Below are positions 9,922 to 18,316 of a stretch of DNA of 20,515 bases, in pieces. How positions within the stretch are numbered: the stretch's first letter is position 1; each line of letters begins with the position of its first letter. The stretch spans positions 243,168 through 263,682 of the forward strand of contig MNCI01021501.1 in the NCBI GenBank assembly GCA_015680685.1, written 5' to 3'. A program made the position numbers and the translations under genes. The notes beneath the pieces are model-generated. The model was not told where the DNA came from. It saw nothing but the letters and a program-made list of their open reading frames with translations, and made no database searches. This DNA comes from Gnetum montanum. Its lineage: Eukaryota; Streptophyta; Gnetopsida; Gnetales; Gnetaceae.

Positions 9922-10348
9922 CTAGTTAATTACTAGAGGTATAAAAAATTGACACACATCCTGAAGAAAATTATTCTTGGAATAACAAGGAGAAATCTCA
10001 CACACCTTTAGGAGAAATTCCTAGAAACCCAAGTTCATAAGGCTTATTTGTGTGTCTTTCCCGTTGGCCTCTCTTTCTCACCTTGGCCGTTGGCTTCTCT
10101 TTTGCCCCTACACCCATTTGCCAATTCCCTTGGATTTATAGTCAAGAAAAATGGCCTATGTTACCTAACTTAGGTAGCCTTTGTTGAGGGCTGCCTAACT
10201 TAGGTAGTCTTTATTGAGGGTTGTCTCACTTAGCAACCAACCTGGGTAGCTAATTTTGGCTACCAAACTTAGTAGGTAGCCTTCCCTCTTCTCCTTTTTA
10301 TTTATTAATGTGGCATGGGCTTCATGTTGGAGGGACCCACACACATCA
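9922..10348 (-). repeat. truncated 3' LTR of the copia element
   Basis: On the - strand it starts TGATGTGTGTGGGTCCC directly after the purine tract, as a 3' LTR should. It can be followed to TAATTAACTAG at 9922 and there breaks off into sequence belonging to the inverted LTR copy. Against that copy it is about 40 bp longer, partly from a small 30-bp tandem repeat. Confidence 0.85.
10164..10223. repeat. 30-bp tandem repeat inside the copia LTR
   Basis: CCTAACTTAGGTAGCCTTTG at 10164 recurs at 10194 with few changes, each copy running on to TTGAGGG(C/T)TG. The extra unit is not evident in the inverted LTR copy at 9355 and accounts for much of the length difference between the two arms. Confidence 0.75.
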
Positions 10349-10361
10349 ATCTTCCCCTCCT
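10349..10361 (-). other. polypurine tract of the copia element
   Basis: On the - strand AGGAGGGGAAGAT lies two bases after the end of pol and immediately before the TG of the LTR. This is the usual place and composition for plus-strand priming in copia elements. Confidence 0.8.
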
Positions 10362-10363
10362 AA

Positions 10364-11992
10364 CTACATGAAGGTCTTAGCCATTCCAACAATTTCTTGA
10401 TAGATCTCAATCTTGTCCTTAGATATGGTTTTTGTCATCATATCTGAACCATAATCACTTGTGTGAATCTTCTCCAATTTCAATTTCTTGGAATTTAACA
10501 CATCTCATATCTAGTGATACCTCATGTCAATATGCTTTGACCTTGAATGAAAAGAAGCATTTTTACTAAGATGTATGGCACTTTGACTATCATAGTACAA
10601 GATATACCTATCTTGCTTACACTCGAGCTCCTGTAGGAATTTCTTCATCCACAATAATTCCTTTCTAGCTTTAGTAGTTGCAATGAACTCTACTTCCATT
10701 GTTGAAAGTGCAAAAAATTTCTACAGATTTGATTGCCAAGACATAGCTTCCCTTGCAAAGGTTATCAAATAATCTAAGATGGATTTTCTAGAGTCTACAT
10801 CCCCAGCCATATGAGCATTAAAATAGCCCTCTAGTTCAAGCTTTCCACTTCCAAAAAAAAGTGAGAGTTTCGAAGTTCCTCAATGATACCTAAAAATCCA
10901 TTTAACTGTAGCCCAACGCTCTCCTTCTAGATTGAATATAAATATTCTCACAACACCAACTACATAAGTAATGTCTAGTCTGATGCAAACCATAGCATAC
11001 ATCAAACTTCCTACTACTGAAGCATATGGAATCTTACTCATTTATTTCTTCTCATTTTCTATGGAAGGGTGCTGCTTCTTAGTCAACTTGAAGTGATTAG
11101 CAAGCGGTGAAGTTATTAGTTTAGCTTGGTTCATTTGGAACCTTTCCAACACTTTCTCATTGTATTTCTCTTGCAATAGCCATACTTTCCTAGAACTTTT
11201 ATCCCAGTAAATGTTCATACCAAGGATTTGCTTAGTTAGACCCAAATCTTTCATAGCAAAACATTTGCTAAGATCCTTCTTCAAATTGTTGATCTTTTAG
11301 ACATCCTTGCCAACAATCAACATATCATCTACATAAAGTAGAAGGATAAGGAAGTTTCCATCTACAAATTTCTTCACAAATACCCAATGATCTGTAGTAG
11401 TCTTGTTTTAGTCATGCTTTATCATGAAAGACTCAAACTTCCTATACCATTGCCAAGGTGCTTACTTGAACCCATATAGACTCTTCTTTAGTCTACACAC
11501 CATGTTGTCTTTTTCTTTGACTTTGAACCCATCCAATTGCTCCATATAGACCTCTTCCTCCAAATCACCATGAAGAAAGGCAATCTTCACATCCATTTAC
11601 TTAGCCTCCAAGTTTAGACTTGCAACTAAACTCAAAATAATTCTAATGAATTTCATCTTTACCACTAGTGTGAATATTTCTTCAAAGTCAATGCCTTGCT
11701 TTTAATTAAATCCTTTCACAACCAATCTTATCTTATACCTTATTTCATCTTTGTCAACCTTTAGCTAGTACACCCACTTATTCTTCAATGCTTTTCTCCC
11801 TTTTGGTAATTCCACCAACTCATATGTGTCATTCTTCTTCAATGAATAAATTTCTAATTGCATGGCTTTGATCCACTCCTCCTTGTATTTATTTGNCATT
11901 TCTAATTGCATGGCTTTGATCCACTCCTCCTTGTATTTATTTGCTAGATCCTTGTCATAACTTTTAGGTTCTTCCCCTTTAGTCAACACCAC
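10364..11992 (-). pseudogene. copia reverse transcriptase and RNase H remnant
   Basis: On the - strand RT opens around KYKEEWIKAMQLEIYSLKKN (about 11940-11830) and NDTYELVELPKGRKALKNKW. Next come [20 protein letters not shown] (about 11600) and the catalytic LLYVDDMLIVGKD, with YVDD intact at 11324-11335. The region DLGLTKQILGMNIYWD follows. RNase H keeps ALSTMEVEFIATTKARKELL, YDSQSAIHLSKNASFHSRSK and HIDMRYH. The first RNase H Asp, within the family's DADxAGD stretch, reads Asn-Ala-His, so the nuclease should be inactive. The frame ends in MAKTFM followed by TAG at 10364-10366. There are several in-frame stops. An N at 11896 and a 46-bp duplication also disturb the frame, probably from assembly. 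Confidence 0.92.
11850..11943. other. identical 46-bp copies around a single N, probable assembly join
   Basis: Positions 11850-11895 and 11898-11943 are identical, with N at 11896 between them. The duplicated codons repeat KYKEEWIKAMQLE within the RT entry. Every other repeat in the window has diverged, so perfect identity beside an ambiguous base suggests two contig ends with an unmerged overlap rather than a biological duplication. Confidence 0.75.
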
Positions 11993-12133
11993 ATACTCAT
12001 TACAAGGATACTTTCTAGAAGGTTGGTACCTTCTTGTTGATCTTCTTAATGGTACTTCAATTGCGTCTTGACTTTGTTGTTAACCATTATCTATGGGAAC
12101 CTGAGCAACTTCTTGTTCATTTCCATCTTGATT

Positions 12134-13150
12134 CTATGATTTAGGTGGAAGGATATGATTTTGATTCACCTTATCACTTTGTTCTAGTTTTTGGATCTCC
12201 TTCTTAATGTCTTTGATACACTGATCTTCAAAGACTATAATATCTTTTGTTCTAACTATTTTCTTTGTGACAAGATCAAATAGTCTATAGCCAAACTCAT
12301 CATTATCATATCCTAGAAAGATGCATTCCCTAATTTTTCCATCCAAGTTGGATCTCTCATCCTTTGGGATGTGCACAAATGCTTTGCAATTGAACACTTT
12401 TAGATTATCATAGGAAACATCTCTATTATGTCATACTCTCTTTGGAATATCTCCATCTAGAGGAGCTAAGGAAGAAATATTGATCAAATTAGTAGTTGTC
12501 TTCACTGCTTCTTTCCAAAAGGTTTTGGGTAACTTTGCAAGTGATAACATGCTCCTAGACTTTTCCACAATAGTTCAGTTTATGTTTTCAGCTAGACCAT
12601 TCAACTAAGGAGTCTTTGGAGGAGTCTTCTAGTGTTGGATACCATGACTCTTACAATACTTAGAGAATGCTCCCAAGTATTCACCTTCATTGTATATTTT
12701 GATACACTTCAATGTCCTACCAATCTCTCTTTCTACACTTGGATGGAATTTCTTGAACACATCTACCACCTGGTCTTTCATTATCAAGGTGTATAACCAC
12801 ACCTTTCTAGAGTAATCATCAATAAATGTGACAAAGTAGTATGCCCCATCAAGTGATCTTGTTGGCATTGGCCCAGAAATATCAAAATGCACCAAATCTA
12901 AAACATGCTTACTTCCATGTGGAAGTGAGCTCTTGAAGGTGACTCTATGTTGCTTTCTAACTAAGCAATCTACACAACTCTACAAATGTGTCTCTTTTAC
13001 CTTTGGAAGTATATTCTTCTTGGCTAGGATATCTAGCCCCTTTTGGCTAATATGGCTAAGCATTTTATGCCATACCTTCATTATAGCTTCATCCTCTACC
13101 ACATTAATGGTGTCTCTGATGACATGTGCTTGCATCATGTACAAATAATG
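12134..13150 (-). pseudogene. copia integrase remnant with zinc-binding N-terminus
   Basis: On the - strand the zinc-binding region keeps its His and Cys residues: VWHKMLSHISQKGLDIL (about 13060-13010), then SCVDCLVRKQHRVTF. The catalytic core starts LVHFDISGPMPTRSLDGAYY with the first Asp kept, followed by FIDDYSRKVWLYTL. The second catalytic Asp reads Tyr in IKIYNEGEY (codon at 12692-12694). The third, Glu, is kept in NGLAENIN (about 12600), so the triad is incomplete. The C-terminal part has VFNCKAFVHIPKDERSNLDG and CIFLGYDNDEFGYRLFD (about 12397-12270). Stops interrupt near 12980, 12628 and 12430. The linker to RT is Glu/Lys/Gln-rich. Confidence 0.9.
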
Positions 13151-13480
13151 CTACTTCTTTCCTTTAGCTTCCACCAAGGAATCCTTGGAGAGTTTCCAAT
13201 GTACTTCTTTGAAGTTGTTCTCATATCCATCATTATCCAATTTCATCACAGATATCAAGTTTAGTCTAATATCTGGAACATGTTTGACATTTCTCAAAAT
13301 TAGTCTACAACTAGTATCTGTCCTCAAGCAAACATCTCCAATGCTGACTACTTTGCTTGAATAATCATTTTCCATGTTTACTTCACCATAGTCTCCTTGA
13401 GTGTAAGATGAGAAGAAGTCTCTTTTCAACGTTACATGACTAGAAGCACCACTATCAATTACACAATATGTTTCCTAGGT
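13151..13480 (-). pseudogene. copia aspartic protease and pre-integrase segment remnant
   Basis: The active-site stretch reads CVIDSGASSHVT with the catalytic D-S-G-A-S at 13442-13456, intact. It continues without a stop through KRDFFSSYTQGDYGEVNMEN, SIGDVCLRTDTSCRLIL and the HVPDIRLNLISVMKLDNDGY motif that leads into the pre-integrase region. The enzyme would cut the Gag-Pol polyprotein. Only one stop is seen just upstream (NLAT-stop-ETYC). This is the cleanest part of the copia element, with 92 codons open in a row. Confidence 0.9.
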
Positions 13481-13602
13481 TGCTAAATTGACAGTATCAA
13501 AATCACTTATGTCTTTGAGGATGTAAGCCTTCTGATTAACAACTAAATCCCAATCTCCACCATTCTCATTTGGTTGTTGTTGTTACTGCTACCTTCACTT
13601 TG

Positions 13603-14389
13603 GCTTTCTAAAATTCTTCTTTATATGTCTCTTCTTACCACAATGATAACACTCAATATTTTCTTTTCTTTTCTTTTCTTTTTTTGGATTTGGACTTGCT
13701 TCTAGCATTTCCATGCTTTTGTGAATCTTTGCTCTAGCTCTTCCCCTACTTTTCAGTAACTAGTGCCTTAGAATTGGAACTTGTGGAGCCTGCCATCTTT
13801 CTCCTAATTTCTTCATTTAGGAGATTGCTCTTGATTTTACTAAGTGATACAACTCCATTTGGGGCTGATTTTTTATCAACATTCTAAAGTGTCTCCCAAC
13901 TTTGTGGCAAGGAACCAAGAATTATTAGAACTTGTAATTCTTTGTCGAAGTTTCTCTTGAAATCTGCAAGTTGATTCATAATGCCTTGCATCTCATTGAT
14001 GTGGTTAGATATGGGAATACCTTATTTGTACTTGTTGTTCATCAATTTTGTTATCAAATACATTTTATTTCCTCCTATCTTTCCAGCATACATCTCCTCT
14101 AACTTATCCCACAAACTTTTCACAATTTTTCTATGGAGACAAGATGATAAACATTATCATCCATCCAATGGCGAATATACCCTACAACTTCTCTATCCAA
14201 CATTTCCAACTCCTTATCATCCATTGTTGCTAGCTTTTCACTAGTGATAGGAGCATAACACTTTTTATAGTATAGAAGGTCTTTCATTTTTCACTTCCAT
14301 AATTGATAATTTTCATAATTCAAATAAACCATTCTAGTAGTATTTATATCCATGCTATTGACTCCACTACTATTACTAGTGTTTTCCAT
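13603..14389 (-). pseudogene. copia Gag remnant with zinc knuckle
   Basis: The likely start is the ATG at 14389, reading MENTSNSSGVNSMDINTTRM. Next are VYLNYENYQLWK, the usual copia Gag N-terminal motif, and YIRHWMDDNVYHLV. The middle has HINEMQGIMNQLADFKRNFD and ELQVLIILGSLPQSWETL (about 14020-13890), then KSNLLNEEIRRKMAGSTSSN. A basic Ser/Arg/Lys region precedes the knuckle CYHCGKKRHIKKNF at 13610-13651, where the fourth ligand Cys is Phe. A (TTTTC)n tract at 13659-13685 shifts the frame between the basic region and the knuckle. Several stops interrupt, for example in LWK-stop-KMKDLL. Confidence 0.9.
13659..13685. repeat. (TTTTC)n microsatellite causing a gag frameshift
   Basis: Four to five TTTTC units followed by seven Ts. 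On the - strand they encode Lys/Arg/Glu codons in the basic region of copia Gag. The upstream frame (KSKSKKRKEKKRK) and the downstream knuckle frame (KENIECYHC) differ, so a length change in this tract is the likely cause. Confidence 0.75.
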
Positions 14390-14592
14390 AATAACACACA
14401 GAAATACTCACAAATTTTGTAGCAAATTCCATGGGCTATAGTACCACAAACTACTACAGGAACCTACTTTACTACAATGAACAAGTTACTATAGTGCTAA
14501 GCTGCTACAGTGTCATTTTTCTATTTGTGATCTTCAACCTCCCTTTGATATTAGTTTGTGGTGTTGTGCCCTCTTTTGTGATCTTCAACCTC
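14390..14592 (-). other. copia leader between primer site and gag
   Basis: Untranslated leader of the - strand element. It contains TTTGTGATCTTCAACCTC twice (+ strand 14524-14541 and 14575-14592, 51 bp apart). It also has several short CTACTA(C/T)AG-like units between 14435 and 14515. The repeats could be replication slippage; I see no coding potential that continues into gag. Confidence 0.6.
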
Positions 14593-14604
14593 ACTCCGAT
14601 ACCA
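14593..14604 (-). other. copia primer binding site, tRNA-Met type
   Basis: On the - strand TGGTATCGGAGT closely matches the initiator tRNA-Met primer site TGGTATCAGAGC, with two transitions. It should follow the CA end of the 5' LTR. Instead only one base separates it from the 124-bp target duplicate at 14606, so the LTR is missing precisely to its boundary. Confidence 0.8.
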
Positions 14605-14605
14605 A

Positions 14606-14729
14606 TTCACCATTTACCTTTATGTTGTATCACTACTACAATGTGACCCTTTCCTAATTCAAGTGTGATTTCAAATGATGCATCATCTTCTAAAATTTGT
14701 TATGTTCAGTCTTTACTAATGGACTGTAG
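14606..14729 (+). repeat. 124-bp direct repeat, right flank of the copia element
   Basis: Second copy of the block at 9231-9354, with equal length and no gaps. On the - strand both copies encode the same segment, QILEDDASFEITLELGKG here and QILQDDASFQITLE there, followed by VVIQHKG. To the right the unknown gene remnant continues without interruption. Confidence 0.9.
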
Positions 14730-15670
14730 AAACATTTGTCCACTGTCTAGACTTGTTGATATTATAGGTTGATTTGGATTTTCTTTTACTTGAAACATGC
14801 TTAATACCTCCCTTATTTCCTAGCCCATAGTTTTAGCTAATTGTTATAAGTGACGCATATTATGCCTATAATCTCTCTATTCTACTACTAGTATGAAAGC
14901 ACTAGGTCCTACTTACTTAGCTCCTATGGCTAGTATGTTGCCTACTAGTGTTGATATTATTTTTATCTCTATGCTTGTTTTTTTTTATACTTGATCTTTC
15001 ATTGCTAGCTCAAGCTTGAAAATTTCTTCATAGGATTCATGTGGATCCTTCCTTGTATTATCATTAGTGTACCCCCATAATACCAACTTGTCTACACAAA
15101 TTAGACAAGAGCATGGAAGTGTAGGCTTGTTAATGTTTTCTTCTCAAGTCTTCTTTATATTTCAAGAAATAGTAAATGATCCATGTTTGCATGATATTTT
15201 TTTATCAAAATAGCACTTCCCTTAGTAATATAATTGAAGAATCTATTTAATCTCTTCATGGGATAAATATGATAGGTGTTAAAATATATTTTCTCTATAG
15301 TGTTCATCTCATTGTACTCTTTATCTTTGGTTTCATAAGCTATCTCCAAAAAAATATTCCTAGCATCTATATCTAATCTTATGGAGATTTGAGCTATTAT
15401 AGCCCTAATTTTTGACAAATTCAATGATCTTTCTATAGCTTCCACTAAGTATGGAACTGTGACTCCCTCTATCTTGACTATATCATCATCCTGTCCATTA
15501 TTCCAAAACTAATATGTTTCCTCTAAGTACCAATTACCATTTGTAAACATTGTTGACCAAAATGGTGATTCTTGAAGCTATTCTCTAACTTCTACTAAAG
15601 AAAACTCTTAAAATTGCCCAAAATTCAATTCTAGTATGACCATGGACATAATTGATCTCTCACTAATTGC
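14606..15670 (-). pseudogene. unrecognised gene remnant, N-terminal part
   Basis: On the - strand the clearest reading starts near 15649 (MSMVILELNFGQF). It continues ESPFWSTMFTNGNWYLEETY and GQDDDIVKIEGVTVPYLVEA. Next is an open stretch of 96 codons at 15445-15155 with SLNLSKIRAIIAQISIRLDI, NEMNTIEKIYFNTYHIYPMK and YITKGSAILIKKYHANMDH. Further down are VDKLVLWGYTNDNTRKDPHE, FKLELAMKDQV and VKENPNQPIISTSLDSGQMF. The reading then enters the 124-bp repeat, and the remainder is at 7577-9354. I do not recognise the family. It has no RT, integrase or transposase motif. Upstream of 15670 two frames look protein-like (MAHQLPNIEPSK and DIAADVISWLINYQILNLV), so the true start is unresolved and may run into the LTR called at 15726. 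Confidence 0.55.
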
Positions 15671-15725
15671 TCAAACACAGTCTTGTGAAAGCATAAGTTA
15701 CTTACTAGGTTCAATATTTGGTAGT

Positions 15726-16516
15726 TGATGAGCCATGATATTACATCAGCTGCAATATCGCGTACATGATATCACAGCCTGTCGCCATGTCTATAAATAA
15801 GAGGTGGCTTTCCCTTGTTCATTCATCTAGATCTAGACCCTTAGCCAAACTATAGCAGTTTTACCATTCCCAAGTTAGAATAATTTCCATGTACCTGCAG
15901 TAGGAGTCTCAAAGTGAACGGATCTTTATTCGAGCAAATTGTACCTAAGCACACATTTGTGTATAGAAATAAAGATGAACTTTCTGATAAACCTTGCAGC
16001 ATGTGGACTAAGCTAAATAGGAATTAATTAATGGTAAATGTTTAAATCCTTTCCTAGACAATTAATCTCTCTCAACCCTTAACGCTCCTAGTTAAGTGCA
16101 CTCAGTATGACCGCTTCGAGCACATGTGTAACGCTTGGTAACCCAGTAATGAGTAGCATTTGGTACTGACTAGCGTTGCACTGGTTCAGGGTGTGTACGG
16201 TAAGTGGGAATGGATACTGATGCTAGGATAATTAGAACTTAGTTAGTGAATAGTTAATGAAAGTTAGTCACTTAGTCTCTTCACCCTTCCCTACTAGCAT
16301 AGGCGTTAAAAAGATAAAAGATATAAAAATCACATACTTCAAACTTACTTAACCATACAACCATGATAATACAAGCAATTTTTGGAGGACAACGATTGAT
16401 TAACCTTAAGTGTTCCATTAGGGCGCATAAGCACTTAGTCCTTGGAGTTTGACCGGATCATGTGTGAGATGCTTGTATTCGTATGGTTGAGTGTAGGGGT
16501 ACCTTGCCACTCATCA
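15726..16516 (+). repeat. 5' LTR of the Athila/Tat-like element
   Basis: The 3' end is firm: GCCACTCATCA at 16506-16516 is followed by one base and the primer site, and it matches the LTR end at 181. The 5' end is inferred from TGATGAG at 15726-15732, the exact inverted complement of the terminal CTCATCA. That gives a 791-bp LTR. TATA-like sites are TATAAATA at 15792 and GATATAAAAATC near 16319. The first would leave a U3 of only about 66 bp, and protein-like - strand frames cross 15726, so the left boundary could be elsewhere. Confidence 0.65.
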
Positions 16517-16517
16517 T

Positions 16518-16535
16518 TGGCACTGTTGTCAGGGA
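16518..16535 (+). other. primer binding site, tRNA-Asp type
   Basis: TGGCACTGTTGTCAGGGA matches the complement of the plant tRNA-Asp 3' end (TGGCGCCGTTGCCGGGGA) at 14 of 18 positions. All four differences are G-to-A or C-to-T. It starts one base after the LTR's terminal CA. Confidence 0.85.
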
Positions 16536-16639
16536 CTTAGTTGTTTGTGTGCTACGTAGAACATAGGAGATCATTCAAATCGTTGGGATGCTTCAAAAAA
16601 CCCTTAGGGTTGATCAAAATAAAAATAAGATAACAGTAA

Positions 16640-17460
16640 ATAGCACACCAAACAAGACTAAAAATTTCTTCTTCTTCACACAACAGCACTTCACTACCTA
16701 GGAACAACACTAGAGAAAGTCGGCGACACAACACACATAACCAAAATCTACCAGTTCCTCAACAATTTCATGTGGTATATATTCACCATGATGAATATAT
16801 ACCTAACTTTAATTTTATTCTCCATCAAGATGAGCAACTACGTTGGAGAGATTTGGAGGGTAACATAGTGTTGCCCCTAGATCGAGTAATCCCCAACATG
16901 CTCCTTTGTGCTCTTGCACGAATAAGCATGTTACAATTGTACGTAGAGTACGTTGCATGCAAATATGATACAAGGGATTACCATTCCATAGAAGTGCAAT
17001 GTCAAAGGGACTTGCAATGGGAGAGATATCATACATCTTTGAAGGGCAAGGGACCCCATAATGCTTCACCCATCATAAGCAAAATTAAGGGTGGTGAAGC
17101 TATTTCCATAGGTTCTCCAAAAAATGATGGTCCCCCTCCTAACGAGGGTGAGGAGGTGGTGTATCATAACCTTCACTTCACAATTCACAACCCTAGTTCT
17201 AATTTCCACAAACATCAAGTGTTCAACGAGGGAACACAAACACATGATGGGGGTGAGCATTCTGATCGTCATCATGATCAGAGTCAGGACCACCGAAGAG
17301 AGGGTAGGAAACATCATCATGGCGATGGTTCTCCTTCTTCTTCAAATTCATCATCACATTCACCCTCTCCTTTAGTATCAAGATGCAGTCATAAGGAACC
17401 TAACCATGAGGATAAGGGTAAACAAAGTGAGAAACCTCTTACGAGAGAGTCGAGAGTGAG
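16640..17460 (+). pseudogene. Gag N-terminal region, long open stretch
   Basis: The frame is open from after a TAA at 16637 to a TAG at 17474, with the shift to the next frame near 17460. No convincing start codon was found. It reads VPQQFHVVYIHHDEYIPNFN, then RDLEGNIVLPLDRVIPNMLL and YRST-free spacer sequence ending EVQCQRDLQWERYHTSLKGK. From about 17230 it turns into a His/Asp/Ser/Arg-rich low-complexity stretch (HDGGEHSDRHHDQSQDH; SPSSSNSSSHSPSPL; LTRESRVR). This is the longest open stretch in the window. Low-complexity Ser/Arg linkers before the Gag core are plausible for the family, but I do not recognise the N-terminal part itself. Confidence 0.6.
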
Positions 17461-18230
17461 GATGAGGGCACTCTAGAGAATCACGGCATGGATGAAGGGA
17501 AAGTAGGGAACCGCGTAGACATCATAAATGCTATGAAAGAAATGACCACGAAGAACCCCTACTTGCAACCCAAAGCATGTTAGACATCATGGAGGCTATT
17601 AGAATTCCTACAAGGCACTAGAAAGATAGTAGGATCAAGAGATTAGACATGAATAATATCCCACGATTTAAGGGGGGATACAACACTAATCCTTAGAACC
17701 ACTTACAAGCATTTCATGATGCATGTGCCTTGTAGAACATAGGGAAATAATGGCAAAAGCTAAAGTTGTTTCCAAGGACACTAGTAAAAGAAGTGAAAAG
17801 CTGGTATCGGTCCTTAGAACCGGAATCCATTTGACAGTGGAGTACGATGCTAGAACTATTTAATGATAAGTATCAAATGTACTCCCGAGTGTCCAACCTA
17901 TGAAAGAAAATCCAAGGATGGAAGAAGGGAACTCATGAACCCTTGGATGCTATCATGGATCAGTATTATGCACTGCTACATCGTTACCCGGGCCATGGTT
18001 ACTCGCAGCAGGATCAACTACGCCATCTCATAGATGGACTTAGGCATGAAACTAGGAGAACCCTTGGAACGTATGCCCAAGGAAGATTATCAAAGCTTAG
18101 ATCCCATCAGGTTCATAGATTTTTGGAGCAAGTAGCCAAGGAAGAAGGGGAGCTACGCATGAGAGAAAGTGTGGAAGAGTACAACTGCGATCCTTCCCTC
18201 TGAAAAAGGGGAGTAAGATTCTGTGAGGAG
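17460..18230 (+). pseudogene. Gag core (retrotransposon gag domain) remnant
   Basis: In a different frame from the upstream part, it reads HEEPLLATQSMLDIMEAIRI and RLDMNNIPRFKGGYNT. The hallmark stretch is LKLFPRTLVKEVKSWYRSLE (about 17765-17820), followed by MLELFNDKYQMYSRVSNL, KIQGWKKGTHEPLDAIMDQY and YPGHGYSQQDQLRHLIDGL (about 17985-18040). These match the Ty3 retrotransposon-gag domain: a Phe/Leu...Trp-Tyr-x-x-Leu segment, then helix-rich capsid. Stops interrupt near 17620, 17695, 17733, 17749, 17837 and 17900; several look like decayed Arg, Gln or Trp codons. The end is open from 17943 to 18203, where a TGA follows. Confidence 0.8.
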
Positions 18231-18316
18231 GAGGATGAGTCACCACTTGAAGCGTTGGTGAATAGGAAAACCTTGCCACTTCAAACATTAACATAAGTGT
18301 CAAAAATATAGATCAA

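Larger units (their letters stand above)
9355..14605 (-). mobile_element. degenerate Ty1/copia element with abnormal ends
   Basis: Read on the - strand the order is primer site (14604-14593), leader, gag (14389-13603), protease, integrase, reverse transcriptase and RNase H (ending 10364), purine tract and LTR at 10348. PR-IN-RT-RH is the diagnostic copia order. The coding region is almost full length for copia. The ends are wrong: no 5' LTR precedes the primer site, and the 3' LTR is truncated at 9922 and joined to a second LTR in the opposite orientation (9355 to about 9900). The same 124 bp of target sequence lies on both sides. Confidence 0.9.

Noticed and set aside
12933-13264. Two + strand open frames of about 70 codons, hydrophobic
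   Set aside because: They overlap the copia integrase and protease on the opposite strand; the hydrophobic look comes from reading Lys/Glu-rich coding sequence backwards.
13981-14244. + strand open frames of 87 and 61 codons
   Set aside because: Reverse-strand shadows of the copia Gag, which reads clearly on the - strand here.
17066-17375. Overlapping open frames of 83-84 codons on both strands
   Set aside because: They overlap the longer Gag N-terminal frame, and their His/Met-rich composition arises from the same low-complexity DNA.
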